In this document: positions 11,261-22,009 of the stretch, piece after piece | How positions within the stretch are numbered: the first letter of the stretch is position 1 | How the letters are laid out: each line of letters begins with the position of its first letter | Assembly (NCBI GenBank): GCA_963662175.1 | Contig: OY759217.1 | Location: 45,484,108-45,548,107, forward strand | Direction of reading: 5' to 3' | Source: Aradus depressus | Taxonomy: Eukaryota > Arthropoda > Insecta > Hemiptera > Aradidae | DNA length: 64,000 bases | Made by a program: the position numbers and the translations under genes | Notes under the pieces: generated by a model | Told to the model about the DNA's origin: nothing | Database searches by the model: none | What the model saw: only the letters and a program-made list of their open reading frames with translations

Positions 11261-11591
11261 ATCAGTGTCTTTGGTTTTCCATCAAACCCATCCCCGTCTT
11301 AATCATCTCCCTTGTGGTTACAGCTCCATAGGATCTTTCCCAACCAAACATCTCTTTGTTTGATATCCTTCTTATTGGAATACCACTAATTACATATTAC
11401 CTTGGCGTAATTTCGTTCCCTTCTCCCCAATAACCTTTAATCCAAGAAAGCCCAGTGGAAAAAAAAGATGTTTCTATCGAATATTTTCCAATTTCCGATA
11501 CACCCTTTACACCCCATTTATCCGGGGTAAAGTATGGCGCCGATATCTTGGCAAAGAAGTTAACTCTCCGACTAACATAAACATATATGTT

Positions 11592-11775
11592 TTACTTCCC
11601 CAGCTATAAGAAGTATAGGGGAAGTTATGTAATCGAACATAAATACGATGCGGGGTGGGGGTTTTCAAGGAAAATTCCTGTTTTCCAACCTCTTCATTCC
11701 AAAAATAAATAAAAAAAAATTGTCTCTGTGAACACGATAACTCCTCCCGATAGTATGAATCTATTTTTTTTTTTT
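11592..11775 (-). repeat. Rep-1 end fragment
   Basis: ACTTCCCCAGCTATAAGAAG and TATAGGGGAAGTTATGTAAT make the small terminal palindrome, followed by the AAATTCCTGTTTTCC block. It breaks off at a T-run at 11766. Confidence 0.6.
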
Positions 11776-12050
11776 TTTTTATTATTATTTACAACTATAT
11801 ACAAATAAATACAACAAGCAAATGTGCTAATAAACAGAAAATGGCAAGGTCAAAATGTCATGAGGGGAGAAATTACCCAGTGGCTACACTCCCTAGTCAC
11901 TGATTTTCTCTCGTTTGTAGCTGATCACTGTTACTGTCACTGCTTCTGCTCAGGAGGTCTCTAGGCCGTTGGCGCTTAAGCCGTCGTTGGGGAAGTGTGT
12001 CAGAATGGAGGGCACGGACTAGAGGATTATTGTGGGAACTAAGAAAGGAA
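11765..12050 (-). mobile_element. Possible LINE 3' end or retroposed sequence
   Basis: A T-run (11766-11780) starts a block that on the minus strand ends AATAATAATAAAA plus poly(A), as expected for a retroposed 3' terminus. Upstream (minus) sequence such as CCACTGGGTAATTTCTCCCC is unrelated to other repeats in this window. Family not recognised. Confidence 0.35.
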
Positions 12051-12127
12051 AATATTTTTTTATATTTGGATTTAGCGACTTCAGTGATGAAAGGTACGTT
12101 CAGGTGAGTGTGAAGGGTTTTGTTGGA

Positions 12128-12258
12128 AACGTAGTAAGGAGCATTGGCTATTGTACATTTTGTAAGTCAACTATTAGTTTTGGCGCAAACGGTCGACTGG
12201 TTTCGGAGGGCGAGCGAAAAGTTAAAAGATTAATTAGTTATGAAGAAGTATATTTACA
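12128..12258 (-). repeat. Rep-1 fragment
   Basis: GTAAGTCAACTATTAGTTTT, GCAAACGGTCGACTGGTTTC and GGAGGGCGAGCGAAAAGTTA form the minus-orientation left part of Rep-1. Confidence 0.6.
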
Positions 12259-13254
12259 CTTTTTTTTTTTTTTTTCTTTTTTTTGTTACATCAAACTTTG
12301 ACTAAATCTTTGGAAAAACAATATCAAAATATTATGAAAACAAGATACTTCATAAGGCTTGGTTGTAGGTAACTTTCAAGTGAAGGACTAAGATTAATAC
12401 ACACCAAGATGGATTAGGAAGTGTAACAGTTTCTGTGGAATTTAATTTTAATACCAATTCTAAGTCGAAATGGAATCTCAAGTTTACACGGGGATTGTCT
12501 TTCAGCTCTGAATGGAAATCCTTCTAATTAATTCCAAACTATGAGAGACTGGAACAGGTTTCATAGTTCCTTTTTGGAAAATATGGCTCGTTTTTCTCCC
12601 TGTTCTGCTCTCACTGAATGAACAATGGGCCCGTATCTGTTTCGTCTGCTCTCGCTACCATAATACACCCTAGATGACATTTATGACTAATTATCATGAA
12701 ATTTTAGTTACAAGGTTGTCTCTATAGTGAAATCTAATCCACTAGCTTTACGAAGCATCGATGTTTGAGTACATTTCTACTATATGTGTCGATATAATGG
12801 AAAACTAATGAAAATAAATAGAAACAAAGAACTTGTTAAATTTTTATATTATCAAACACAAAAAATATACACATAAAGGGTACCAATTTCGGCCTACGCC
12901 AACATCAGCATAAAGTTCAAAAGTGACATTTAATTTTGCAAACTTGTCATATTTATACAATCCTCTTTATTTATACATCCTTAGGTAATCCCAGGGTACT
13001 TGAGAATGCCTAAGACTGTGACGCCCTGTCCCCTTGAGAAGTCGATGAGGGGAGGGGGGACTAACATATATTTGAATTAATAATATTATAAAATCAAAAA
13101 AATATAATATTAAGAAATTAAAAAAACAAAAACCTAAAGTATTTATAGTAGAGCTCAATAGGAAGAAATAATATCGAAGCACTACAAGAAGAAAATAAAA
13201 ATGCGTACAAACTCTTTATAATAAAAATACACAATACATTATATAATATTGATA

Positions 13255-13562
13255 CGAGGTCATATCGCCTACTACCAAAGCGCTCTTTCGTCACTCTGGT
13301 GGACATGAGTCCGTCTCTACTAAGAGAGTCCTAAATTTTGCCTACCCTAAATTTTTATTCACCTAGGGCAGGAGTTTTGAACGAGTACCTGACATCGTAT
13401 GGGCTCGGGACCATCGCTTAACGTCCCATCCGAAGGACGGCGTGCTTAAGTTTATTATACCTCCCAGATAAAATAAACTAAGGGCCTCTGTCGGGTTTCG
13501 AACCCACGATCTTGAGCTCAGATGGCAAGCACGCATACCCCTGAGCTACCGGCGCCCTCTCT
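13255..13562 (-). mobile_element. SINE-B, nearly full length
   Basis: Minus strand: GGGCGCCGGTAGCTCAGGGG (A box) and GTGGGTTCGAAACCCGAC (B box, near 13495). Body and 3' domain run to ATATGACCTCGTATC at 13255, missing the terminal GCCCGGGCATGAGTC segment. Confidence 0.85.
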
Positions 13563-13664
13563 ATAAGGAATGTATCTAAGTAATTTTCAAATCGTAACTC
13601 ATAGCAACGAACTTTTAAATATGGTTTAGTTTAGTAGTTTTTTTTAGAAAAATGAAGAAAAATA

Positions 13665-14470
13665 TGTGACGTGCCCATTACAGGATTTTCTTATACCAAC
13701 AACGCTTACAGATCACTCTCCCTACCCCCTCTTAGATTGACATTACATGGTATAAGAATGTCCTGTAATGGCCACTTGACATTGTTTAGTTATGTAATGT
13801 AGCAATACCCGGACTTTCTTATACCACTTTAGTACAGATCACTCTCCCTCCCCCCTCTTAATTTGACATTACATGGTATAAGAATGTCCTGTAATGGCCA
13901 CGTCACAATGTTCAGTTATGTAATGTAGCAATACCCGGACTTTCTTATACCACTTTAGTACAGATCACTCTCCCTCCCCCCTCTTAAATTGACATTACAT
14001 TGTATAAGAATGTCCTGTAATGGCCACGTCACAATGTTCAGTTATGTAATGTAGCAATAACAGGACTTTCTTATACCACTTTAGTACAGATCACTCTCCC
14101 TCCCCCCTCTTAATTTGACATTACATGGTATAAGAATGTCCTGTAATGGCCACGTCACAATGTTCAGTTATGTAATGTAGCAATACCCGGACTTTCTTAT
14201 ACCACTTTAGTACAGATCACTCTCCCTCCCCCCTCTTAAATTGACATTACATTGTATAAGAATGTCCTGTAATGGCCACGTCACAATGTTCAGTTATGTA
14301 ATGTAGCAATAACAGGACTTTCTTATACCACTTTAGTACAGATCACTCTCCCTCCCCCCTCTTAAATTGACATTACATGGTATAAGAAAGTCACACTCAG
14401 AATTACGTTGTACGATGAAACAAAGAAAACGCTGACGATACTTCATGAAATATCTAATTAAAAAGGAACT
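13665..14470. mobile_element. Foldback element FB-1 with amplified end
   Basis: FB-1 elements (also at 17529, 28405, 30189 and 31494) have inverted ends GGCCATTACAGGACTTTCTT and centres with TTACGCTGTACAATGAAAC. Here the left end is expanded into the array at 13711-14391, and the FB-1 interior (TTACGTTGTACGATGAAACA) follows at 14403. The right end is not found. Confidence 0.55.
13711..14391 (+). repeat. 126-bp tandem array, five full units plus a partial, with 252-bp higher-order period
   Basis: GATCACTCTCCCT recurs at 13711, 13837, 13963, 14089, 14215 and 14341, an exact 126-bp spacing. Units at 13837 and 14089 share TTAATTTGAC and AATACCCGG. Units at 13963 and 14215 share TTAAATTGACATTACATTG and AATAACAGG, which gives a dimeric 252-bp repeat. 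Each unit contains an inverted pair GGACTTTCTTATACCA / TGGTATAAGAATGTCC. Confidence 0.9.
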
Positions 14471-14860
14471 TACCTCAAAATTGGGACTACGAACTGACAT
14501 GGGAGCTACTATGTGACGAATACTGTAATATACGAGCATACTTTCCGAAAATTGTGCTCTCTTTCATTGAGAGAACTGAGATCCAAAAGAAGGTTTTCAT
14601 CATGTCTGCCTATTAGAGCATGAAGTATAAAATTTTGAGTGGCTTATCCCTGAAAGTTGCTTTGAGTCCCTTTTCCAGAAGCTTATTCAATCTTAGCCCA
14701 GTTTTATCTTAAAAGCTGTGATCACTGAAGGAGAAATTAAGAGCATCAAGCGACCTTCTGCTTAGATTTCAAAAGATAAATGTACTCATTATACAAAATT
14801 TGTTAACATTTAATTACTCTCCTAATTAAAAAAAAAAAAATACTTTTTCCAACTTTTTAC

Positions 14861-15197
14861 GAAGACTTGGAAATATGGAAAACTTCGATTGCTGTTGACC
14901 TCGACTCCACCATTTTCCTCAAAAACTGACCCGTAGCTTTCATGGCTTCCGACGCCCTGACCTTTCCAAACGTTTGAAGACTTGGAAATATGGAAAACTT
15001 CGATTGCTGTGGACCTCGACTCCTCCTTATCAACAACTGACCCGTAGCTTTCATGGCTTCCGACGCCCTGAGCTTTCCAAAAGTTTGAAGACTTGGAAAT
15101 ATGGAAAACTTCGATTGCTGTTGACCTCGACTCCTCCTTATCAACAACTGACCCGTAGCTTTCATGGCTTCCGACGCCCTGACCTTACCAAAAGTTT
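14861..15197 (+). repeat. 111-115-bp tandem array, three units
   Basis: GAAGACTTGGAAATATGGAA starts at 14861, 14976 and 15087. The first unit is 4 bp longer near 14912. Frames open on both strands across the repeat are repeat artefacts. The array runs straight into a Rep-1 copy at TTTGCGCTAATATTC (15196). Confidence 0.9.
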
Positions 15198-15505
15198 GCG
15201 CTAATATTCAATAGTTGACTTACATAGGGGCCCCCTCTGACCCCCTTCCCGTCAGCTGATTCCGCGGAAAAAAGTGTCCTCCTTAATGGGTTTTGAATCA
15301 ACATATGAAATTTTGTGTCGATACATTCATTACAACAGTAGTTAATAAAGTTCTTATGTTAAGCATCCCCATTCCCTTTGGTCGATTTTGTTGAATGTCG
15401 GGTCGACACATTCATTTATCGGGGGTTTTCCTGGTCACAGACACACAAACAGACAGATATCGATTAAATAACTTCCCCTATACTTCATATAGTTGGGGAA
15501 CTAAA
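15194..15505 (+). repeat. Rep-1 copy
   Basis: Begins GCGCTAATATTCAATAGTTG, has TTTTGTGTCGATACATTCAT at 15313, and ends AACTTCCCCTATACTTC... GGGGAACT. Its expected left end (CTCCCTCCAAAACC) is replaced by the 111-bp array. Confidence 0.6.
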
Positions 15506-15576
15506 AAAAAAATATTGAAATGGTGATTATTTGTAAATTATAATTATAAAATTTCTTGCAGAAAAAATAAATGTTT

Positions 15577-15953
15577 TTTTAAGCTGAACAAACATTCTCT
15601 GGTAAACTAATCCAAGGACGATTTAAGAGGGATAAATCTTACTTGAGGTGTGGATTGAGAAGAGCAAGCCAAATGAAGAATAACAAGTAAGCCTTAATTT
15701 CGCGAGAAGGGAGGGGAAAGTGATCTGTGAAAACGTGGTTGGTATAAATAAGTCTTGTTACGGCCACGTAGCATATATTCTTTACTCACGAAAGCTACAA
15801 GACTTACTTGTAATTCTTCATTTGGCTTGTTCTTTACAATCCACACCTGAACTAAGATTTATCCCATGCTGATCATCTCTTGGATTAGTTTACCTGAGAT
15901 GTCTTTGGACAGTTTACATACCCGTTTTACAAAATGTTTGTTCAGCTTAAAAA
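15577..15953. mobile_element. Large foldback element
   Basis: The left arm 15577-15690 (AAGCTGAACAAACATT, AAACTAATCCAAGGA, AAGCCAAATGAAGAAT) is the reverse complement of 15801-15953 with small indels. The spacer 15700-15790 contains one end of an FB-1 element (GTGGTTGGTATAAATAAG). Composite foldback; no ORF. Confidence 0.65.
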
Positions 15954-16215
15954 TCATGTCATACTAGGTATATGAAAGTACTTTCTAGTTAGTATTTCAA
16001 TCCACAGGGTAACTATGAGAGTGACTTTTACATACACAGTAACCCTGGTATGAAATGATTTTGAGAGGGAGAACAGAAACGAAAAGTCATCTGTAAAAAA
16101 GTGGTTGGTTTGATTATGTTCTGCATTAAGAATATGATCAATATATCAGAATAGCAGATACAGCAAATAAATTAAAGACACTGACAATGGGAGTTCTTTC
16201 AGAAACTTCTATTTG

Positions 16216-16530
16216 CTACGTTATAAAAAGCAAAAATAAATTGGAATGTTTTTTATCTAGGAGGTGAAAAAACCTTGAGCAAGCCATCCTTTGGATGTTC
16301 CCTAGCCTGTCCGATGTCAGTTGCTCGTTAATACGGAGGCTGGCTACCTGGCTTTTGGTCGGTTCGTCTCCTCCCAGCGGAGAATCAAGAAAGCCTTCTA
16401 ACCCGGCGCCTGGGGTCCCGCCGACCGCCAATAGGCGCTGCGGCGGCTGCCCCGGCACGGAGAAGTAGGCAGAACAGAACCCCCGACAGATCCCGAGCTC
16501 ACTCGGCGTAAAGATCGTAGCCATCAAGCC
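16216..16530 (-). other. GC-richer island of unknown nature
   Basis: Clearly GC-richer than its flanks (16370-16530 especially). A 103-aa minus frame covers it, with no recognisable domain. It could be a fragment of a mobile element or of an exon; I cannot assign it. Confidence 0.3.
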
Positions 16531-16567
16531 GGTCCACAGCCGTCCATAGCAACTTGTAAATATTGAA

Positions 16568-16970
16568 TACTAGCAGTAATACCCGGCGTTGCCCGGGGAA
16601 CTTTGACTTTTCTCCCAATATCTCCTATAAGGCTATTCAGTTCCTCGACAGTACATTCATGATGTTATAATTGTCAATTAATTATTCATACGGAATAAGG
16701 CGTATAGTCCTTCAACTTCAGTAACGCTAGCTTTGGAGCTAAAACTAATTTATTCAAAAAGATTTCTCATTAATCGTTGCAATGGTTTTCGAGTTACAAA
16801 GATAGCGTGGGTGGATGCTGGGATGGACCAGATATTGAGGTACTAATACGCCTATAACCTTCCACAGACGATGACGAACAAATTAAAAAAATTAATCAAA
16901 TCCATCAAGCCGTTCGTGAGTTATAGCGGTACAACGCACAGACATTTTCAGCTTTATATATATATGATTG
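16568..16970 (+). repeat. Dispersed repeat with CCCGGCGTTGCCCGGGG head
   Basis: Starts with a GC-rich semi-palindrome (CCCGGCGTTGCCCGGGG at 16583). It ends with CCATCAAGCCGTTCGTGAGT, ACGCACAGACATTTTCAGC and TATATATATATGATTG, the style of a widespread invertebrate transposon-derived repeat. The exact family is not resolved. Confidence 0.5.
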
Positions 16971-17081
16971 TAAATAAACTGAGAAAGGGAAAGATTACCT
17001 ATTCCCAAACAAAACTAGGGTGATATGACCGACCCCCCCCCCTCAGGGGGTTAGGAGCCCCCAATAAAAAAAAAAAAAAAA

Positions 17082-17182
17082 GTTGGGCTCATGTCTACCA
17101 GAATGATGAAAGAGCGCTTTACTAGTAGGCCACATTACGTCGTAGTCAAAGCCCGGGAATGAGTCACAATAACTAACTAAAT
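17082..17182 (+). mobile_element. SINE-B 3' fragment
   Basis: GGGCTCATGTCTACCAGAAT, GAAAGAGCGCTTT and AAAGCCCGGGAATGAGTCAC are the SINE-B 3' domain, ending in AATAACTAACTAA. Confidence 0.75.
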
Positions 17183-17528
17183 TAGGAGAATAATAAATCT
17201 GTGAATAAATATATATTATTATAAATTCAGAATCTTCTTACACAACCCAAAGTAAAATTTAGTGTTTTTAACATAGTGTGATAACCAGTAGACCCAGCAT
17301 TGTGGTTAGTCAATGTAAGGAACTTCACAAACTACTAATGTTTTGGGGATGTGAAGTTTGGGATTGTGTAAGAAGAAGAATAGAATGGGAGAAAATCCGT
17401 GAATCACGCGGAGTGGACACGACTGGACCATAGTATTGTTACCCTGTCACGTCGTATACCATACTACTAACTAAACTATAAGCTTTATAAGTACTATAAG
17501 TTTTATAACACAAGGATTGCCCATAACG

Positions 17529-17768
17529 GAACTTTCTTAAACCAACCACATTTTTACAGATGATTTTTCGTCCCTCTTCTCTCCATACTGGCGTTACTGC
17601 ATATAAGAAAGTCACTCTCAGAATTATGCTGTAGAATGAAATACAAGAAAACCGCTGACGCCAATTCTTTACTTTCATATACCCAGTATGAAATAATTTT
17701 GAGACAAGGGAGGGGAAAGAGAGTGATCTGTAAAAAAGTGGTTGGTTTAAATAGGTCCTGTTATTGTA
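17529..17768. mobile_element. Foldback element FB-1
   Basis: Inverted ends: ATAACGGAACTTTCTTAAAC with CCAACCACATTTTTACAGAT on the left; ATCTGTAAAAAAGTGGTTGG with TTTAAATAGGTCCTGTTAT on the right. The interior has AGTCACTCTCAGAATTATGC. The 79-aa minus frame inside is spurious. Confidence 0.75.
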
Positions 17769-18092
17769 ATCGGTAAGAAATTCGATGTTGAGTTTTCACC
17801 AAAATTTCCAAATGATCCAAAAATGAAAAAAAAAAATGTGTGTCTGTAAACACAATAACTCCCGAAAGAATGAATCTATAGGCACCAAATTTTTTATGTG
17901 TATCTAGAACCCCATGAGAACGACACCTGTTGATTTTCAGTCAAATTGATCATATAGGGAAGCGATTGGGGAGGGCTTGATAATTTTTATAATTAGAAAT
18001 AAAACATGAAATTCCTGTAAAAAGTCAACTTTGACTTTCTGACCTACCCGATTACACAACTTCCCCTATACTTTCTATATCTGGGGAAGTAT
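17768..18092. repeat. Rep-1, palindromic arrangement
   Basis: Minus-type end (TAATCGGTAAGAAATTCGAT, 17767) through the TGTGTCTGTAAACAC block, then a plus-type end (GACTTTCTGACC, AACTTCCCCTATACTTTC) to GGGGAAGTATAA at 18083. Confidence 0.55.
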
Positions 18093-18182
18093 AATAAATA
18101 TGAGCTCTCGATAGGTTTAATTTCTTTTTCTGTAAGTAACGTAAGACTAATTACTGGAAGGGAGCCTCCACAGAGATATTTC

Positions 18183-18320
18183 TTCAGCCAGTGTCCCACC
18201 GATTTGTGGCACAGTGGGTAAACCTTATAGCCGTGTAATTACTACCAAGTCAAAAACACACTCCCCCCCCCCCTCCGACAATATCTCTATCCAAGGTACC
18301 TGGGTTCCAAGCTATATCCC
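18183..18320 (+). mobile_element. Possible tRNA-like SINE head
   Basis: TGGCACAGTGGGTAAACC (18207) resembles a tRNA A box, and CTGGGTTCCAAGC (18301) is a weak B box about 90 nt downstream, separated by a C-run. Degenerate; single copy here. Confidence 0.25.
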
Positions 18321-18599
18321 TTCTCTCCTGGAATGAACTTAATTCCAGGCAGAACAATCTCAGAGACCGACAATAAAATGGAAAATGGATACTTGTTCCA
18401 AAATGGATTTTTCCCCTTCTCTTTTTTTCATTAACCTTCTTCAGAATTTTTTTCTCCCCCGTTTTTTTATGTCTAACTTTTTTGTTTTCATTTACTTTTT
18501 TTTTTCCACGGAATATGGAAAATTCCAATATTGGATTTGGACATATCTCCAAAAAAAAATGCTTAAATATCAAAAGAAACAACCAATAAAAGAAAAGTT

Positions 18600-18870
18600 G
18601 TAGGTGATGTACTTCCCCAGCGCGATTTGATCAACTAAGTATCTGCTCTCCCTCTACCGAACTTGCTGAAAATACACAAATACAGTAGAACCTCTTTAAG
18701 TCGAACCTCGATAAGTCTAAAACCTCTAAAACTCGAATTGTTTGGCGTCTCCCTTGATGTTCGACTTATAGAGGTTCTACTGTACCTTACATATGTTTTT
18801 GAATCCTCATACTGAATTTCATTCTATAGTTGTATTCCCTATGGGACTCTAAATACACACATAGAATGTC
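18600..18870 (+). repeat. Rep-1 copy interrupted by a pogo MITE
   Basis: GATGTACTTCCCCAGCGCG (18606) and CTCTCCCTCTACCGAACTTG lead to the MITE at 18683-18782. The repeat resumes with TTTTTGAATCCTCATACTGA at 18796. Confidence 0.6.
18683..18782. mobile_element. pogo/Tigger-type MITE (100 bp) with TA duplication
   Basis: Terminal inverted repeats CAGTAGAACCTCTTTAAGTC / GACTTATAGAGGTTCTACTG are flanked by TA on both sides (18681-18682 and 18783-18784). The CAGT-GAACCTC ends and TA duplication are typical of Tc1/mariner-pogo (Tigger) elements. No coding capacity. Confidence 0.85.
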
Positions 18871-18999
18871 ATCACTATATTCATTCAATAGAGTGTGTAT
18901 TTGGCGCAACTTCTTCAATTTTCGAAATGATCCAAGATAATGAAGGAATTTTTACAATGCGCTGATTTGTCGGCAGTGAAATTTTACCCATTTTTACTT

Positions 19000-19135
19000 C
19001 CCCAGTCATATGAAGTATAGGGAAAATTATGTAATCGGTCGGAAATTCGACGCGGAGTGAACACTATAACTTACGATTGAATGAATGTATCAACAAGAAA
19101 TTTTATATGTGTATCAACAACCCCAAAAAACGATA
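19000..19135 (-). repeat. Rep-1 fragment
   Basis: ACTTCCCCAGTCATATGAAG, TTATGTAATCGGTCGGAAAT and GAATGAATGTATCAACA are in minus orientation; truncated after one internal block. Confidence 0.6.
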
Positions 19136-19629
19136 TGCACCCATAATTGAAGGATATCCACGGCTGAAAACAGATCACGGTGTTGTGATATTAGCAAATT
19201 ATGATCAGGCATGTCATGACGGTAAATATTAAACAGAATGGGACTAAGTAGGTATAGCTCCTTGGGGAACACCCCCTTGGATCGGCTACTTCTCACTCAG
19301 ACTAAAGTTGATCACATATATTGATAATATATTTATTTCACCGCCTACTAGATAATGAATTGTAATTGTTATATTGAAAAAAAAGTCGTCGCTGAGTCAT
19401 AAAACAAAATAAAACAATTAAAAAATAACAGGGTTATTTTATATATTTATTATATAAACGAGGTGCCTATATAACAAAAAGCAATTTACTTATATAATAG
19501 GAATTGATCCGAATTTAATAGTTGAATTTTCACTACTTTCATGTTCTCCGAACCCCATTTTCACCAATGGAAAAAAAATAAAAATTATATATAATAGTAG
19601 GGAAGGAACATTTTTGGTAAAGACCAATT

Positions 19630-20090
19630 CTTGGATAGGATTAGGATTAACCGTAGAAATTCGATATTGTGTTTTCCGATCATCTGATTACAAAAAATGA
19701 ATAAAAAATTCCTGTTTGCCTGTCCTCCGTCTGTAAACACGATAATTCCCAGTAGAACTAATCTATCGACATGAAATTTGAATATTCAGCCAAATCGACC
19801 AAATGAAAGGGGGGATTACAGGGAAGGGGGGGGGGGGGGGGGGGGGGGGGCTTAACACAACATTTCCATATAAGTGCCAAAGTAATGAATATATCGACAA
19901 GAAATTTTATATCTAAATTCAAAACCCTATAAGGAAGACGACTGATAATTTTGAGTGAAATCAAATGCTATAATAAATGTATCGATACAAAGTCTAGTAT
20001 AAGGATTCAGAAGTCACTATATAAGTAAACTATTGATATTTATCCCAAACACTGGGGAAGTACATTGCCGGTGATTTTCCGCCGATTTTC
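19630..20090 (-). repeat. Rep-1 copy containing a 25-nt G run
   Basis: Minus-orientation blocks: TTCGATATTGTGTTTTCC, CTGTAAACACGATAATTCCC, GGAAGACGACTGATAATTTT, and a right end GGGGAAGTACATTGCCGGTG. G25 at 19826-19850 replaces the usual purine-rich spacer. The frame across it on the minus strand is polyproline noise. Confidence 0.65.
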
Positions 20091-21275
20091 TTATTCCTTT
20101 TTTTTTTTTTTTTGATCTTATCCGCTTAGCATCTTTCAACCCATTTATAAATGACCTCAGAGAGAAAGAAAGAAAGAAAGAAAAAAAAAAGCCTAAATAC
20201 TTGTAAGAAGGACCCTTAAAGGGATTTCAGATAGAAATTTAAGAGGGAGCGAACTGGAAGGAGCTGTGAAGAGGGAAGATGGGAACGGATCGGGAGTAGA
20301 CTGGGGATAGTTGGGGATCTGTAGGCGACTAATCAGTTTATACAGGACTCAAGCCCGATTAATAGGAAATTAATTCTGTTAAATTGATAAAGGGGCTTAA
20401 ATCCTACGGACCGAGTAAAATAAAGGATTAGATTATGGATGAGTTCATCTTTATTATTAAAACAAGAGCGTGGAGCCCAGTTTTTTTTTTTTCAATATTA
20501 AAAATACAAAATTTTCCATCCTATTTTTAAAATGTTTTAATAATTATAAATAAATGTGATGTGGCCATAAAAATACATACTTATTCCAAAAACTATTGGA
20601 GAGAATGAAGATGTCATATGTGCCAACTTGATCGAAATCAGGCGAAAATTAAGACAACTTAACTTCCTAAGGCACTTTACAACTTTACGGCATAAGTACA
20701 TTTTATAGGAAACCGCCTAAATGTATATCCTAATCAAAAATGTTTACAAATAAAGGTTGTAGAGAATATTAAAAGCCACATTTTATAGTCGTTACTTTTT
20801 TTCGAAGGTCACTCGGTTTGCGAGATTCATGCCGAAACCCGTTCTGAAATTATGTCTTGAAACCCATTTTATTCAGGTTTTTCCTCAATTTACGTGAAAA
20901 CGGTTACACATATAAAAAACTTGGTCCTCAGTAACAATGTTCCTTAATAAATTTACAATAGTCTAAGTATGTTGAGATGTGAAATAGGACCAATATGACT
21001 GAAATTATAGCGGCCCAAAGAATAAACCCGACACAAAAAATAAACTTTTAAAACGGAACACATTGTCCCCATGAGAAATGAGTCTTAGCAGAGTTAGAAA
21101 GATTGAGGAACTTAGAGCATATAACATGAGTTTACAGGAAAATGAAGACCATTTGATATGTCGCAGTCGCGTATGGTCTCACAGCTGCGCGCGCCGCAGT
21201 CACAGTGGCATGTCTCAATATACCTTGACGATACCCAATGCAGGGCCGGACCGGCTTTAAAGTTTGGGGGAAGAA
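20090..21275. other. Interval with Rep-2 fragment, otherwise unassigned
   Basis: 20740-20935 (GGTTGTAGAGAATATT, TTTGCGAGATTCATGCCGAA, CTTGAAACCCATTTT) is similar to the Rep-2 interior at 27228-27380. T-runs lie at 20097-20113 and a GAAA microsatellite at 20163-20190. Nothing else recognised. Confidence 0.45.
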
Positions 21276-21612
21276 TGGGATCAGGGGAGGGCTCAACTCA
21301 AAAACCCTAATAACTGTCGATGTAATGAATGTCTCAACATGAAATTTCGTATTTAAAGTATAATCCAATGACATAACCTGTCAAATTTCAGCGATATCGG
21401 CTGAAGGGGAGGGGGGTCAATTCAATAACCCTATTAACTGCCGATGTAATGAATTTATCGACACAAAACGTAGTATGAGGATATAGGAGCCACTACGTAA
21501 GTTAACTGTTGAATATTAGAGCAAACGGTCGATTGGGTTTGGAGATGGAGCGAAAAGTTAATTTAGTAATTTGTTCTGGGGAAGTACATTGCCGGTGATC
21601 CACCGACGACTT
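21275..21612 (-). repeat. Rep-1 copy (right two thirds)
   Basis: AACTGTCGATGTAATGAATG, GGCTGAAGGGGAGGGG, ATTTATCGACACAAAACGTA and a complete right end GGGGAAGTACATTGCCGGTG plus ATCCACCGACGACTTTT. Confidence 0.7.
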
Positions 21613-21820
21613 TTGTATTACACTTTTATTTACTTTTTAAAATTTTGAGTGTAGATCGCGTGCCTCAGGATTCTCAGTACTAGAAAATCGAAAATCTGGC
21701 TCCGTTGTAGTTGAAAACTGACATTATTGCAGAGATATTGTGAAATAATTCAAATAAACTTGAAAGAAATAAAACTTGTTTATTTATGATATTGTCTAAT
21801 TTCACCAACTATATTTACAT

Positions 21821-21858
21821 GGGAGTACTTTCGGTATTTCTACCATCCTCAGCCAAAA
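21821..21858 (-). ncRNA. Hammerhead-ribozyme-like motif, HH-D copy 1, left arm
   Basis: Minus strand: CUGAGGA (21852-21846; position 7 may be any base), stem II GGUA/UACC with GAAA loop, GAAA, AG-UA-CU stem III, triplet CUC. Predicted cleavage between 21823 and 21822. Confidence 0.5.
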
Positions 21859-21889
21859 GCATAAGAGATAAGACTTTTCTTCTTATGCT

Positions 21890-21927
21890 TTTGGCTGAGG
21901 ATGGTAGAAATACCGAAAGTACTCCCA
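21890..21927 (+). ncRNA. Hammerhead-ribozyme-like motif, HH-D copy 1, right arm
   Basis: CUGAGGA 21895-21901; stem II 21903-21906/21911-21914; GAAA 21915-21918; AG-UA-CU stem III; CUC ending at 21924, the predicted cleavage position. The first three stem I pairs (UGG upstream with CCA downstream) form. Confidence 0.55.
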
Positions 21928-22009
21928 TGTAAATATAGTTGGTGAAATTAGACAATTTCATAAATAAACAAGTTTTATTTCTTTCAAGTTCCGTTGTAGT
22001 TTCCATTAA

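Larger units (their letters stand above)
21713..21989. mobile_element. HH-D palindromic element, copy 1, with 12-bp TSD
   Basis: Bounded by TCCGTTGTAGTT (21701-21712 and 21990-22001). Two arms of about 110 bp (AAACTTGTTTATTTATGATA outward to TCTTATGCTTTTGGCTGAGG at the centre) form a near-perfect palindrome. An unpaired tail of about 43 nt (TGAAAACTGACATTATTGCA...) sits only at the left. Each arm has a hammerhead-like motif directed away from the centre. Copies 2 and 3 lie at 34241 and 34569. The small frames here are palindrome translations, not genes. Confidence 0.75.

Noticed and set aside
19758..19964. Proline-rich peptide on the minus strand
   Set aside because: Produced by the G25 homopolymer inside Rep-1.
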